This document shows positions 1 through 8,439 of a DNA stretch of 26,218 nt, one piece after another. Where the stretch lies: positions 1 through 26,218 of the forward strand of contig NZ_WJFC01000186.1 in NCBI RefSeq assembly GCF_009725235.1, in the 5' to 3' direction. The first letter of the stretch is position 1. The number at the start of each line of letters is the position of its first letter. The notes under the pieces are model-generated. The model worked only from the letters and a program-made list of their open reading frames with translations. It ran no database searches and had not been told where the DNA came from. This DNA comes from Scytonema sp. UIC 10036. GTDB lineage: Bacteria; Cyanobacteriota; Cyanobacteriia; Cyanobacteriales; Nostocaceae. The translations under genes and the position numbers were made by a program.

Positions 1-2379
1 ATTAAAATTATTGAATTTGATAAAATCCAAGGAAATCGCACAGAAAAGTTGTATTTTGCTTGTCTGGCAAAAGAACTGACAAGTATAGCTATTCAAATTG
101 ATAAGGATGAAAACCAAACATCTCTTTACCATTTTAATAACAGTACACCAAAAATCTTCCTGGGTTTTCCACTAATTGGAACGGAAGATTTCAATTTTCC
201 AGTTGTTATCAACAATCCTTTTATAGAGCCTACAGAGCCAAGAGATGGTGTGTTTCTCACAATGAAAAATGAAGAAAACATTATCAATAATAAAAAGATA
301 GTCCAAGACTCTGTTGAGTTATACTTTATTCTTTTACAGTATGCGATCGCTAACGAGTGGCAAAACTTGTACCTATTGGCGAAAACGGATTTACCAAATC
401 AGAAGGATTGGGTTTCCACAGATTGGTACAGACAACATATTCAAAAAGTCTTAAGAGCTAGATTAATGCAATCTAGTATTGTTTATACGGATAATTGCCA
501 GTTTCCGAAAATTAAACTTGAAGAAGCTTTGTTCCCCTATGCTAAGTCAAAATCCAAGTTATCAGAAATTTGGAATTTTGCCAATGCATTTTTAAGCGAT
601 CTCCTGCCAAAAAAAGAACATATTCAATCTTGGTACGAGATTATAGACAATAATTGGGGGAAGGATTTACGCTATAGTTTAAAGCGGCTGGTTGCTGATG
701 TTGCTAAGTTTTTCAATGTAGCTCAACTGGCTGATAAGACCAATCAATCTGAGCAAGAAGCATTAAATTGGTTGGATAAACTGGTTGGTTTTGTGTTATT
801 GGAAGAGCGAGATTTATTAAGTGAGTTTGCAATTGTTCCAAATCAGTATGGGAAGTTTAGGAAGAAAGAAAACCTTTGGACGGATAAAGATATTCCAGAA
901 GAGCTTAAGGATATCTTAAAGATTTTACAAGAAGACTGGCGAGAAAATCTAAAACACAATGAGATTACAAGTTGTGAGTTAGCGATCGCCAAATCCATTC
1001 AAGATATTGTCGATTGTATCAATAAAATTATCAAAGGCAATACCAATCCCAAGATTAAAGATGCTGTTTTGGGATTGATTGCTTGTTTTCCTGCAGATAG
1101 CACTTTATCTAAGAATGGCGATGAAGTTTTGAGGTTTGCTCAAGACTTCTACCCAACTCCAGACAAAAAAATATTAGCCAATTGGGTACCTGGGATTTGG
1201 CAGGAGTGCCAAGAGTGGTTCGTCAATCAAATCTGTCATGATATTGCCCATCAAACAAATGTTTCCAATCTCACAAGCTATCTCCATCAAGATGCTTTAA
1301 AGTGGTTGAGCGATTTTGTGACATTCACTGTCAAGTGTAACTTTGATGGTTATTTCAATAAGCACGCAATTTTACCAAATCAGAAGGGGGAGTTTGTTCA
1401 CAAAAAGGAATTGTATGTAGACTTGGGAATTGATGAAATTTTAAAAGATATTCTAGAGGAATTGGGTGATGATTGCCGCAGTAGATTGTTAGCTATTGAA
1501 ATCCAACTCGATCTGGATGGGAAAACCCTCACGTCAAAAGACATTGCCCATGAAATTACTGAAAGAGTACAGTTAATTCTAAAAAATGAAGGTTTGGATA
1601 AAAGACAAGAAAAAGACAAAAAAGTTTTCGCAAAACTCTTGCTGTGGTTTCACGAGAATGAATCTTTGGCAAGGGATATTTTTGGGGATTTATATGACAA
1701 GCGTTATCGGTTAAGAAGCGATGAGGAAATCATTGAGGATATTAAATTTAGACAAGCTATTCTCAATAATAAAAATGGCTACACCGAGCCAGAGATTTTA
1801 GAACTGATAAACACCCCAAAAGAAGAGCTATTTCGGATTTCTCTAGAAGATTATCAGAAATTTGAACAGTGGAAGCAAACTCAAAACCAAGTGGCTCAAC
1901 AAGTGACTCAAGAAGAGGATAAAGATTTGGTCACTCCTCAAGAATTGTTAATGCGGTTGTGCGTTTATTCTCCCGAAACACTGGAACTGGCAAAGAGAAG
2001 ATATAGAGGAACGAGAATTTATGAAGTTATTCGTTATATCCCTAATGATTTCTCAGATGTTTATCATTACGTGCGTACAATTATTGAACGTGCTAAGAAG
2101 AACATCAGAGCTTATTTGAGCCAGAGAGATGATTATAACTGCGATAACTGGTACGAACTAAATACGACTGTCATTGCAGGAATCACGAAAAATAATAGAC
2201 CGATAAGAATTGTCGTAAGACCTTCAGATGGGGGACAAGTTATTATCTTCTATGAATTTGAGTTTGATGCTCTGGAATATCCCGAAACCGAACTGTGGGT
2301 GGATAACGATATCAAGCAAGAAATTATTACTCTTGGTAGAGTTTTGAAAAATACGGGTATAAATCGCATACCTTTGTAA
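1..2379 (+). CDS. C-terminal part of a large protein, possibly Hsp90-like/sacsin-type ATPase family (5' end outside window)
   Basis: The frame is open from base 1, so the gene begins upstream of the window; the TTG at 49 is only the first start-like codon. 792 residues are visible, ending at TAA 2377-2379. A module is repeated twice: a V/L-PNQ-x-G-x-F motif followed by a short acidic ELKDIL/ILKDIL helix (about residues 277-320 and 456-500). The C-terminus (about residues 725-792) contains KNNRPIRIVVRPSDGGQV and ends in a TGINRIPL tail. From memory, this combination occurs at the C-terminal end of very large bacterial proteins with a sacsin-like GHKL ATPase domain; that domain would lie outside the window, so the family call is an inference. 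Such proteins are often found in accessory or defence-type regions. The next gene is convergent. Confidence 0.6.
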   Translation: MKIIEFDKIQGNRTEKLYFACLAKELTSIAIQIDKDENQTSLYHFNNSTPKIFLGFPLIGTEDFNFPVVINNPFIEPTEPRDGVFLTMKNEENIINNKKIVQDSVELYFILLQYAIANEWQNLYLLAKTDLPNQKDWVSTDWYRQHIQKVLRARLMQSSIVYTDNCQFPKIKLEEALFPYAKSKSKLSEIWNFANAFLSDLLPKKEHIQSWYEIIDNNWGKDLRYSLKRLVADVAKFFNVAQLADKTNQSEQEALNWLDKLVGFVLLEERDLLSEFAIVPNQYGKFRKKENLWTDKDIPEELKDILKILQEDWRENLKHNEITSCELAIAKSIQDIVDCINKIIKGNTNPKIKDAVLGLIACFPADSTLSKNGDEVLRFAQDFYPTPDKKILANWVPGIWQECQEWFVNQICHDIAHQTNVSNLTSYLHQDALKWLSDFVTFTVKCNFDGYFNKHAILPNQKGEFVHKKELYVDLGIDEILKDILEELGDDCRSRLLAIEIQLDLDGKTLTSKDIAHEITERVQLILKNEGLDKRQEKDKKVFAKLLLWFHENESLARDIFGDLYDKRYRLRSDEEIIEDIKFRQAILNNKNGYTEPEILELINTPKEELFRISLEDYQKFEQWKQTQNQVAQQVTQEEDKDLVTPQELLMRLCVYSPETLELAKRRYRGTRIYEVIRYIPNDFSDVYHYVRTIIERAKKNIRAYLSQRDDYNCDNWYELNTTVIAGITKNNRPIRIVVRPSDGGQVIIFYEFEFDALEYPETELWVDNDIKQEIITLGRVLKNTGINRIPL

Positions 2380-2399
2380 AGATTGTTAGGAGTCGTGGG

Positions 2400-2457
2400 G
2401 TGCGATAAGCCGGGTACGGCTTACGCTCCCGATCGCAGCTGAATGAAGTTATCGCAC
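2400..2457. repeat. Small palindromic repeat, copy A (hairpin element)
   Basis: Lies between the convergent genes ending at 2379 and 2549. The inner hairpin reads GCG-A-TAAGCCG, loop GGTA, CGGCTTA-CGC (2402-2425), which is 10 base pairs with one bulged A. An outer 9-bp inverted repeat GTGCGATAA (2400-2408) / TTATCGCAC (2449-2457) encloses it. The reverse complement matches the element at 12079-12113 closely, including a paired stem change. It may also serve as a bidirectional terminator for the converging genes, although there is no T-run next to the stem. Confidence 0.7.
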
Positions 2458-2548
2458 TCTCTTGCTTAACTCGCAACTCAAAGATTTTAGAAATTGATAT
2501 CATATTTTGCAAAAGAATTAAGAATAAGCGTTATTTTGATGATAATTA

Positions 2549-3433
2549 TTATGACATTTCTGCCAAGCACTTAAGTAGATTTTTACGATAATTGATATAA
2601 GCAACAGATTTCAGGGATTTTTTCCCTTCAGAATTTAGGTAAATGCACTCCTCTTTCAAAGATAATTCATCAAAAATCTTTAAGTTTGTCAATGCTTTTA
2701 CCTGGATACCAAGAAGTTCGACAACCCTTGTATAATGCAAGTTAGCATCGGAATTTTCTTCCAAATGGGTAAAAAATTCCCAATCAATAATAAGAAATTC
2801 AAATTTATAAGAATTCCAGTTATATGCTGCTATCCATGCTGGACTGTAAACTTGCTCATTCTTACCGCAATAATTTCTGTTATAAGTCCAAGCTTTCTTG
2901 ATTTCATTTGCATACCGCTTTCTCATTGATTTTTCTAAAATTTCATGGTCGTTAATATTTATCAAAATCACTATGCAATCTCTTCCCTCATTATCTTCAT
3001 ACTTACCAGCCACGATGGAGCGAATGAGAGGAAAAAGAAGTGTTGGTTTGTTGATAACCTTCAGCAATCGCTTAATCTCGCGTTCCACTTGGGGCTGTTT
3101 CGGTAGATACTTTTTCACTTTACAACCGTTCAGTTCGGGCTGAAATAATTCCACATAATACCGTTCTTGTTCGTCCAAACAATCAACAGAAACTTGTTTC
3201 CAATAAATTATATGGCACAACTTGCGGTTTGACCGGATCAACTGTGGATACCGATGATGGCTTCTACCAGCCCATCTGTTTTTTAAATTGGCAGCTTGAC
3301 CTACATACCACACATATTGATTAGCATCCGCGATTACGTATATTCCAGAACAAGATGGTAAAAGATGCCTTTCATTAAATCTGACATTTGACCAATATGT
3401 CCATTCCATAATTTCTACACAACAACTTAGCAT
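2549..3433 (-). CDS. GIY-YIG nuclease domain protein
   Basis: 294 residues. An N-terminal GIY-YIG domain spans about residues 28-105. It has GIY at 30-32, YVG at 43-45, the catalytic-type Arg 53 in NLKNRW, two His at 59-60, and the metal-binding Glu 90 in DEQERYYVELF, followed by Asn 102. GIY-YIG enzymes cleave DNA with a single Mg2+; this domain appears intact. Residues about 110-294 are not recognised; they are mixed alpha/beta with many aromatic residues and no membrane segment. The start is uncertain: ATG 3433 gives the full length, and a second in-frame ATG at 3409 (MEWTYW) also precedes the domain. Neither has a good Shine-Dalgarno. It converges with the large protein to the left. A defence or mobile-DNA role is possible but not shown. 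Confidence 0.75.
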   Translation of the reverse strand: MLSCCVEIMEWTYWSNVRFNERHLLPSCSGIYVIADANQYVWYVGQAANLKNRWAGRSHHRYPQLIRSNRKLCHIIYWKQVSVDCLDEQERYYVELFQPELNGCKVKKYLPKQPQVEREIKRLLKVINKPTLLFPLIRSIVAGKYEDNEGRDCIVILININDHEILEKSMRKRYANEIKKAWTYNRNYCGKNEQVYSPAWIAAYNWNSYKFEFLIIDWEFFTHLEENSDANLHYTRVVELLGIQVKALTNLKIFDELSLKEECIYLNSEGKKSLKSVAYINYRKNLLKCLAEMS

Positions 3434-3775
3434 GGGGGTGACTATTCTAGAATGCCCAATACCAACTCAAACAAAATCACTTTTACCTAGAAACTGATGG
3501 AATTTTCTTACTATCAACATTATTAGTTTATATCATGATATATCTTATACCATCTGTGTATGAAAATGCATCTAATTACTTCGCGCAGGCGGGCTTTGTT
3601 TGTATAACCCCACATTTCCATGAGGACGTTTCAAGCGCAATCTCATACAGAATTGGTATTAGCGCTCTTACAAGTACAATTGTTTACCTAGTCCTAAGCT
3701 AGGGTTTTTGTTTAGGTTCCACAACAATTGCGATCGCGCAATACTGCCAGCCACTCATTGAATTAAATTGTTGGG
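3434..3775. other. Intergenic region with a weak hairpin
   Basis: 342 bases between two minus-strand genes. No convincing open frame was seen. A short inverted repeat CCTAG (3687-3691) / CTAGG (3699-3703) is followed by GTTTTTG on the plus strand, which looks like a weak terminator, but no plus-strand gene precedes it. A HIP1 octamer lies at 3730-3737. The promoter of the GIY-YIG gene should lie at the left end (from about 3434). Confidence 0.5.
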
Positions 3776-4162
3776 TTATTTGGGTTCCCAGTAGTCGTCT
3801 TTTGGACTGTTGTCATACTGTTCCATTGCAGCTTTTACATCTAGGATATGACGGTATGCCCACTCTCCTAAGACTGCTAATGGTTCAACTAACGATTTTC
3901 CCAACGGTGTGAGGGAATACTCTACTCTTGGAGGAACCGTAGGATAAATTTCTCGCTCAATTAATCCATATCGCTCCAAGTTACGAAGATTTTGAATGAG
4001 CATCTTAGGTGATATCCCAACAATCTGTTGCTTGAGTTCACTGTAGCGCTTTTTCCCTTGTGTAAGGGCATACACAATCAGCACTGTCCACTTGTTGGCA
4101 ATATGTTCGAGCATCGGTAAAGTGGTGCTGCAACGGTAAAGGGATCTTGCTAACACGAGCAA
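3776..4162 (-). CDS. HxlR-family winged-helix transcriptional regulator
   Basis: 128 residues. It has the HxlR plan: a Cys near the N-terminus (RCSTTLPMLEHIANKWTVLI), the recognition region KRYSELKQQIVGISPKMLIQNLRNLERYGLIER, and a wing with PPRVEYSLTPLGKSL. Members bind DNA as dimers and often regulate redox or aldehyde-responsive genes; the Cys at about residue 11 is the residue that can act as a redox sensor in relatives. The start is not an ATG: an in-frame TGA lies at 4190-4192, and the only starts before the conserved Cys are TTG 4162 and GTG 4156. The first ATG (Met 17) would remove the Cys. HxlR regulators are often divergent from their target, but here the flanking genes lie on the same strand, so the target is unknown. 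Confidence 0.85.
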   Translation of the reverse strand: MLVLARSLYRCSTTLPMLEHIANKWTVLIVYALTQGKKRYSELKQQIVGISPKMLIQNLRNLERYGLIEREIYPTVPPRVEYSLTPLGKSLVEPLAVLGEWAYRHILDVKAAMEQYDNSPKDDYWEPK

Positions 4163-4274
4163 AGTTTGCCGGGTTTTTTGTTTGTTGTCTCAAGAGAAAG
4201 AGCGCTCTAGTAACCACGAGCGCCCCGCCTGATGTTAAGTTCACTCACAATACACCAGAACCCACCTTTGTTTT

Positions 4275-6569
4275 TTACTCGTCTTCATCCTCTTCTCTAA
4301 TTGCGTACTCTCTCCAATTAATCTTTGTTACAAAGGCATCGGAGAAACCGCCCAACGTGTTGTCGAAGGCATTCTTGGTAGGAAAGTCAGTAGAGGTGGT
4401 ATTCCCAGTCACATAAATATTTCTGAGAAAATCCACAGCAATTCCAGAGCCATTATCAAAGTTGCTGCCTCCGAGGTAGGAGGAGAAAAGTAAGCGATCG
4501 CCTCTTGCATTCAATGTAGTGACAAAAGTATCGTTGAGACCACTGAGAGTGCTATCGAAGGCATTCTTCATTGGGAAGTCAGTTGAGCTGGTAGATCCAA
4601 CTATATAAGCATTCCCTTTTAAGTCCACTGTAATTCCAAAGCCCTCATCACTATTACTATAATTAGAAACACTGCCACCGAGGTAGGTAGAGTAAACCAA
4701 AGAATTAGAACCAGATACAGATGGGTTCACTTTAGTGACGAAGGCATCTTGAGAACCTCCAAACGTACTGTCGAAAGCATTCTTAATGGGGAAGTCAGTA
4801 GACTCGGTTCCCCCTGTCACGTAGGCATTGCCGCGTAAGTCTACAGCAATGTCCCTGCCAAACTCCGCACTGCTGCCCCCAAGGTATGTTGAGTAGAGGA
4901 GGGAGGATTCTCCAGAAGCATTTGGGTTGAGCTTTGTCACAAAAGCTTCGGAATCATTAACAACACCGATAAAAGTGTTATCGAAAGCATTCTTTGTAGG
5001 AAAGTCATTTGAGTAAGTTAGTCCTGTCACATAAGCATTGCCTTGCAAATCTACCCCAATTCCAAAGCCAGCATCAAAGCGATTACCCCCAAGGTATGTG
5101 GAGTAAAGGAGAGAGGCTTCTCCAAATGCGTTCGGGTTTAACTTCGTTACAAAAATATCATTGGCACCACCACGAAACTCACTAGTGAAGGCATTTTTGG
5201 TTGGAAAGTCAGATGAGTAAGTTTCTCCTGTCACATAGATATTACCTCGCAAGTCTACTGCAATTGCACGACCAAAATCAGCACTAGAACCTGTGCTGCT
5301 ACTAGCAGTGCTACCGCCTAGATAAGTGGAGTAAAGTAGGCGATCGCCTGTAGCATTTAACTTAGTCACAAAGGCATCAGAGAAGCCACTTAAAGTACGA
5401 GAAAAGGCATTCTCAGTAGTTGGAAAGTTACTAGAATAACTTATCCCTGTAACGTAGACATTGGCAAAAAAGTCTACAGCAATTCCATTCCCGACTTCCC
5501 CATTACTTTGTGCGTTGTCGTTACCCCCTAGGTAAGTGGAGTAAACTAGGGAGGTGTCACCGGATGCATTGGGGTTTAACTTCGCTACAAACGCCACAAA
5601 ATTATTGTTGTTGAACGAACTACTCAAGGCATTCTTCGTTGGAAAATCAAGTGAGGCAGTTTGTCCTGTCACATAAGCATTGCCTCGCGAGTCTACTGCT
5701 ATATCCAAGCCTCCATCATTACCGTTGCCGATGCTACCTCCTAGGTAAGTGGAATAACTTAGGACCGGGTCAATTACCAGCGTTTTGCTCTGGTCGTAGT
5801 CTGCGATCGCAAACCCAACTTCTTGCTTGCCCAACAGCACATACTTACCCGCCACAGCCTTTTGCTGACCGTTTATTTGCTGGTAGATGCGAGGTCGATG
5901 CTGCCGCACTTCTGCACTCTTGAGATGCAGCACCAAATCGCCACGCTTGTCCACCGACAGTCGGTCTGCTCCTGTAATCTTTAACCTAATGAGTCGGGGA
6001 TCGGCACCAGCCGCCACAACCCAGTCGTACTCCAACTGCCGTTGGTTACCGTAAAACACTAGGTCAATGCCGGGATAGACTGAGCGATACTGTACCTTAG
6101 CATAAGTTGGGATGTTTGTATGCCAGTTTTTCGGGTCTTTACCGATAAAATAATTGCTCTTCCCAGATAGAGGATTTAGACCCAAGACTTGCGATGTCTG
6201 ATTTGCACCTACCCATTCCATTCGTAGCACTGTACCCTCAACCTGCTTAGCTGCTACCTGTTGTTTTACCGTTTTTGTAGGCACAATCAAAGTCAGTACG
6301 ACTTGTTTGGCAGTGAAAAACAGACTGTAACCGTTGCCTCGCGACAGAAATTCCACCTGCTTGTCTGTCTGTCCTTCATTAGGCTCAAAATTCAAAGGCA
6401 AAAGGTCGTAGATTGCACTAACGCGATCGCGCTTCATGGAATCGGTTACTGCTACAGGATTGGAAGCTGCAACCGAATTCAGAGGGGCAACTAGTTTACT
6501 TAGCGCCATAAATGACAACGAGAATATTAAGGCGCAAGTGCTGTATTGGAAACGTGTATTTGACTTCAT
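4275..6569 (-). CDS. Secreted SBBP-repeat beta-propeller protein
   Basis: 764 residues. A signal peptide covers about residues 1-36 (hydrophobic CALIFSLSFMALSKLVA, then SVAAS). Next comes a beta-rich domain at about 50-265 with LPLNFEPNEGQTD, as in the DUF7948-type domain that usually precedes SBBP repeats. Seven repeats follow from about residue 271 to 750. Each carries S(T/S)YLGG, then a GIAVD-x-x-GNAYVTG strand, a DFPTKNAF stretch and a DAFVTKLN strand, with about 68 residues per unit. Seven units fit one closed propeller. The tail is very acidic (EEDEDE). There is no sortase or PEP-CTERM signal, so a periplasmic or released protein is likely; its ligand is unknown. ATG 6569 has GAGG about 8 bases upstream, which supports the start. 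Confidence 0.9.
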   Translation of the reverse strand: MKSNTRFQYSTCALIFSLSFMALSKLVAPLNSVAASNPVAVTDSMKRDRVSAIYDLLPLNFEPNEGQTDKQVEFLSRGNGYSLFFTAKQVVLTLIVPTKTVKQQVAAKQVEGTVLRMEWVGANQTSQVLGLNPLSGKSNYFIGKDPKNWHTNIPTYAKVQYRSVYPGIDLVFYGNQRQLEYDWVVAAGADPRLIRLKITGADRLSVDKRGDLVLHLKSAEVRQHRPRIYQQINGQQKAVAGKYVLLGKQEVGFAIADYDQSKTLVIDPVLSYSTYLGGSIGNGNDGGLDIAVDSRGNAYVTGQTASLDFPTKNALSSSFNNNNFVAFVAKLNPNASGDTSLVYSTYLGGNDNAQSNGEVGNGIAVDFFANVYVTGISYSSNFPTTENAFSRTLSGFSDAFVTKLNATGDRLLYSTYLGGSTASSSTGSSADFGRAIAVDLRGNIYVTGETYSSDFPTKNAFTSEFRGGANDIFVTKLNPNAFGEASLLYSTYLGGNRFDAGFGIGVDLQGNAYVTGLTYSNDFPTKNAFDNTFIGVVNDSEAFVTKLNPNASGESSLLYSTYLGGSSAEFGRDIAVDLRGNAYVTGGTESTDFPIKNAFDSTFGGSQDAFVTKVNPSVSGSNSLVYSTYLGGSVSNYSNSDEGFGITVDLKGNAYIVGSTSSTDFPMKNAFDSTLSGLNDTFVTTLNARGDRLLFSSYLGGSNFDNGSGIAVDFLRNIYVTGNTTSTDFPTKNAFDNTLGGFSDAFVTKINWREYAIREEDEDE

Positions 6570-6768
6570 ACAAATTCCTCAAATAACATTCCTCTTCATG
6601 AATAAACATTCATGACTACTCCCTTTCCGGCATAAGATTACCGAGCTTCTCCTCTTTCCTCTGTGTCCTCTGCGCCTAGTAAGGTTTATTTTATTATGTA
6701 ATCTTCGAGCGGGATAGGAGTAGTTCTCGGTCTAATACCAATACTGCTCGGATAAGACCCGTAATCTC

Positions 6769-6800
6769 TGTAGAGACGCGCTGTTTGAAGCGTCTCTACA
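6769..6800. repeat. Inverted repeat TGTAGAGACG / CGTCTCTACA
   Basis: A perfect 10-bp inverted repeat (6769-6778 and 6791-6800) with a 12-base loop. It resembles palindromic repeats common between genes in filamentous cyanobacteria. It lies upstream of both flanking genes, so a terminator role is unlikely. Confidence 0.7.
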
Positions 6801-7102
6801 TATCTAAAAAATTACAGGATTTTTTTAGCAAGAGCAAACGAAAAATCTAGAATTGAATTGTCAATTCAATTCTTTTTAATTAACTAAACACTGAAAACTT
6901 TTGATTTAATTTTTAATTTGATAAATGTCTTTTGTGCATAATCCTAACATACTTAAATTTTCAATTAAATCCTATAGATAAAAAAATTCATAATAGCATT
7001 TTCATTAATATATCTTTATAAAAAAGAAGGCATTTACTCATTTAGGAAAAACTTTTAGGCGCAGCTGACAGAGTTACTATGGGCTGGGCAGAACTCAACG
7101 AT

Positions 7103-7195
7103 CCCAATAATTCGATGAAATGTTGGGTTTCGTTCCTCAAACGCCACTTCACTCAACTCTGGGAACCAGAGCACGTGAGTGGCTCCCCAACCTAC
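7103..7195 (+). repeat. CCCAACA-type intergenic repeat, copy 1, interrupted by a 45-bp nested palindrome
   Basis: TGTTGGGTTTCGTTCCTCAA (7121-7140) and CCCAACCTAC (7186-7195) form one continuous sequence in the copy at 16926-16955. Here they are separated by 45 bases (7141-7185). The inserted segment is a nested palindrome: core CTCTGG-GAA-CCAGAG, with outer arms GCCACT and AGTGGC. Confidence 0.8.
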
Positions 7196-7378
7196 GATGT
7201 CTTAATGTTTACTTTATAAATCATCTCTAACGGCAGTCTTTATTTAACTGTATGTCAAATATATTAGTGTATAGATTGTAACTATGACATCGGTTCAACC
7301 AGTAGACTTTCGTTAATTTCGTAATGGAAAAGTTTATCAAAAAAAATTAAAATTGAAAAACTCAAATTTACGCGTCAT

Positions 7379-8287
7379 ATGGATAATATTCCGGTCATTG
7401 ATTTTTCACTCTTTACCAGTAATGATGCAATAGCTAGGCAAATTGTAGTTGAGCAAATCTATATAGCTTGCCATGAAATTGGGTTCATGTATTTACAAAA
7501 TTTCGGCATATCTCAAAACCTAGTTGAGCAAGTATTCATACAAAGCAAATACTTCTTCAATTTACCTTTGTCGGTGAAGCAGCAGCTTGCTTGGAGTGAT
7601 GAATTTAGTAATAGAGGTTATGTTGGTATAGAGAGAGAACGCCTTGACCCTAACAATCCGGGCGATTTGAAAGAAGCTTTTAATGTAGACGAAGAATTTA
7701 CTGCTATCAACAAAATTCCCAGTTCTGAGGAATTTTGTGCTTGCATTCTCACCTTTCAAGAGGCTTGTACAAAACTTGCTAATCAGGTACTGCAAGCCTT
7801 TAGTTTAGCTTTGCAATTACCATTCGATTTTTTCACCACAAATCACGATCGGCACAATCATACCCTACGACTGCTGCACTATCCCCCATTGTCGCAACCA
7901 CCATTACCAGGACAAGTTCGTGCGGGTACACATTCGGACTATGGCAGTATTACCTTGCTGTTTCAGGATGAAGTCGGAGGTTTAGAAGTTCAGACAGCAA
8001 CTGGTGAATGGATTGCAGCGCCGACGATTCCTGGTACCGTTATAGTTAATACTGGGGATTTAATGGCACGGTGGACAAATCATGTGTTTTGTTCTACCAA
8101 GCATCGGGTGATGGTTCCTAATGATGGTCGGGTGAAGCAGTCGAGGTACTCAATAGCGTTTTTCTGCCATCCAAACGACGATACAGAAATTGCTTGTTTA
8201 GAGAGCTGTCGAAGGGAATCGTTGCCTATTTATCCCCCAATTCTTGCAGGGGAATACCTTTTGAGCCGTTTACAAGCAACATATTAA
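7379..8287 (+). CDS. 2-oxoglutarate/Fe(II)-dependent oxygenase (isopenicillin N synthase-like)
   Basis: 302 residues. The N-terminal DIOX_N-type region starts with IPVIDFS and contains GFMYLQNFGI (about 35-44). The catalytic jelly roll carries the iron triad His 185, Asp 187 (THSDYGSITLL) and His 242 (STKHRVM). Arg 256 and Ser 258 (RYSIAFF) are in the position that binds the 2-oxoglutarate carboxylate. Enzymes of this family couple 2OG decarboxylation to hydroxylation, ring closure or demethylation of small molecules; the substrate here is unknown. The gene begins at ATG 7379 and is followed 152 bases later by a glutamine synthetase-like gene and then an amidohydrolase on the same strand, suggesting a joint pathway. 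Plant relatives include gibberellin and ethylene-forming oxygenases, but similarity at this level does not give the reaction. Confidence 0.9.
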   Translation: MDNIPVIDFSLFTSNDAIARQIVVEQIYIACHEIGFMYLQNFGISQNLVEQVFIQSKYFFNLPLSVKQQLAWSDEFSNRGYVGIERERLDPNNPGDLKEAFNVDEEFTAINKIPSSEEFCACILTFQEACTKLANQVLQAFSLALQLPFDFFTTNHDRHNHTLRLLHYPPLSQPPLPGQVRAGTHSDYGSITLLFQDEVGGLEVQTATGEWIAAPTIPGTVIVNTGDLMARWTNHVFCSTKHRVMVPNDGRVKQSRYSIAFFCHPNDDTEIACLESCRRESLPIYPPILAGEYLLSRLQATY

Positions 8288-8439
8288 GCATTTACCAAAG
8301 AACACGCTTGGGTAGTTTATCCTTACCACGCCCAAAAATATCAATTAATTACTATTTCTTGAAAAAATTCCCGATTGATGCTGATGTAATCATAGGTGAT
8401 GCATTAAAAAACTTGCCAATCTTTAAAAGATAAATAGCA

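Larger units (their letters stand above)
6570..7378. other. Divergent intergenic region rich in repeats
   Basis: 809 bases between the minus-strand SBBP gene and the plus-strand oxygenase gene; both promoters must lie here. From left to right it holds a CTCTGTGTCCTCTGCGCC phrase (6660-6677), an inverted repeat at 6769-6800, an AT-rich stretch of about 220 bases (6840-7060), and a CCCAACA-type repeat interrupted by a 45-bp palindrome (7103-7195). I see no open frame with coding character. Confidence 0.6.

Noticed and set aside
2327..2512. A 61-codon minus-strand frame at the end of the large first gene
   Set aside because: It is largely made of the hairpin repeat and the antisense of the gene end, with no recognisable protein.
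8194..8433. A 79-codon open frame overlapping the end of the oxygenase gene
   Set aside because: Different frame from the gene, no domain, and no ribosome-binding site; it looks like a shadow.
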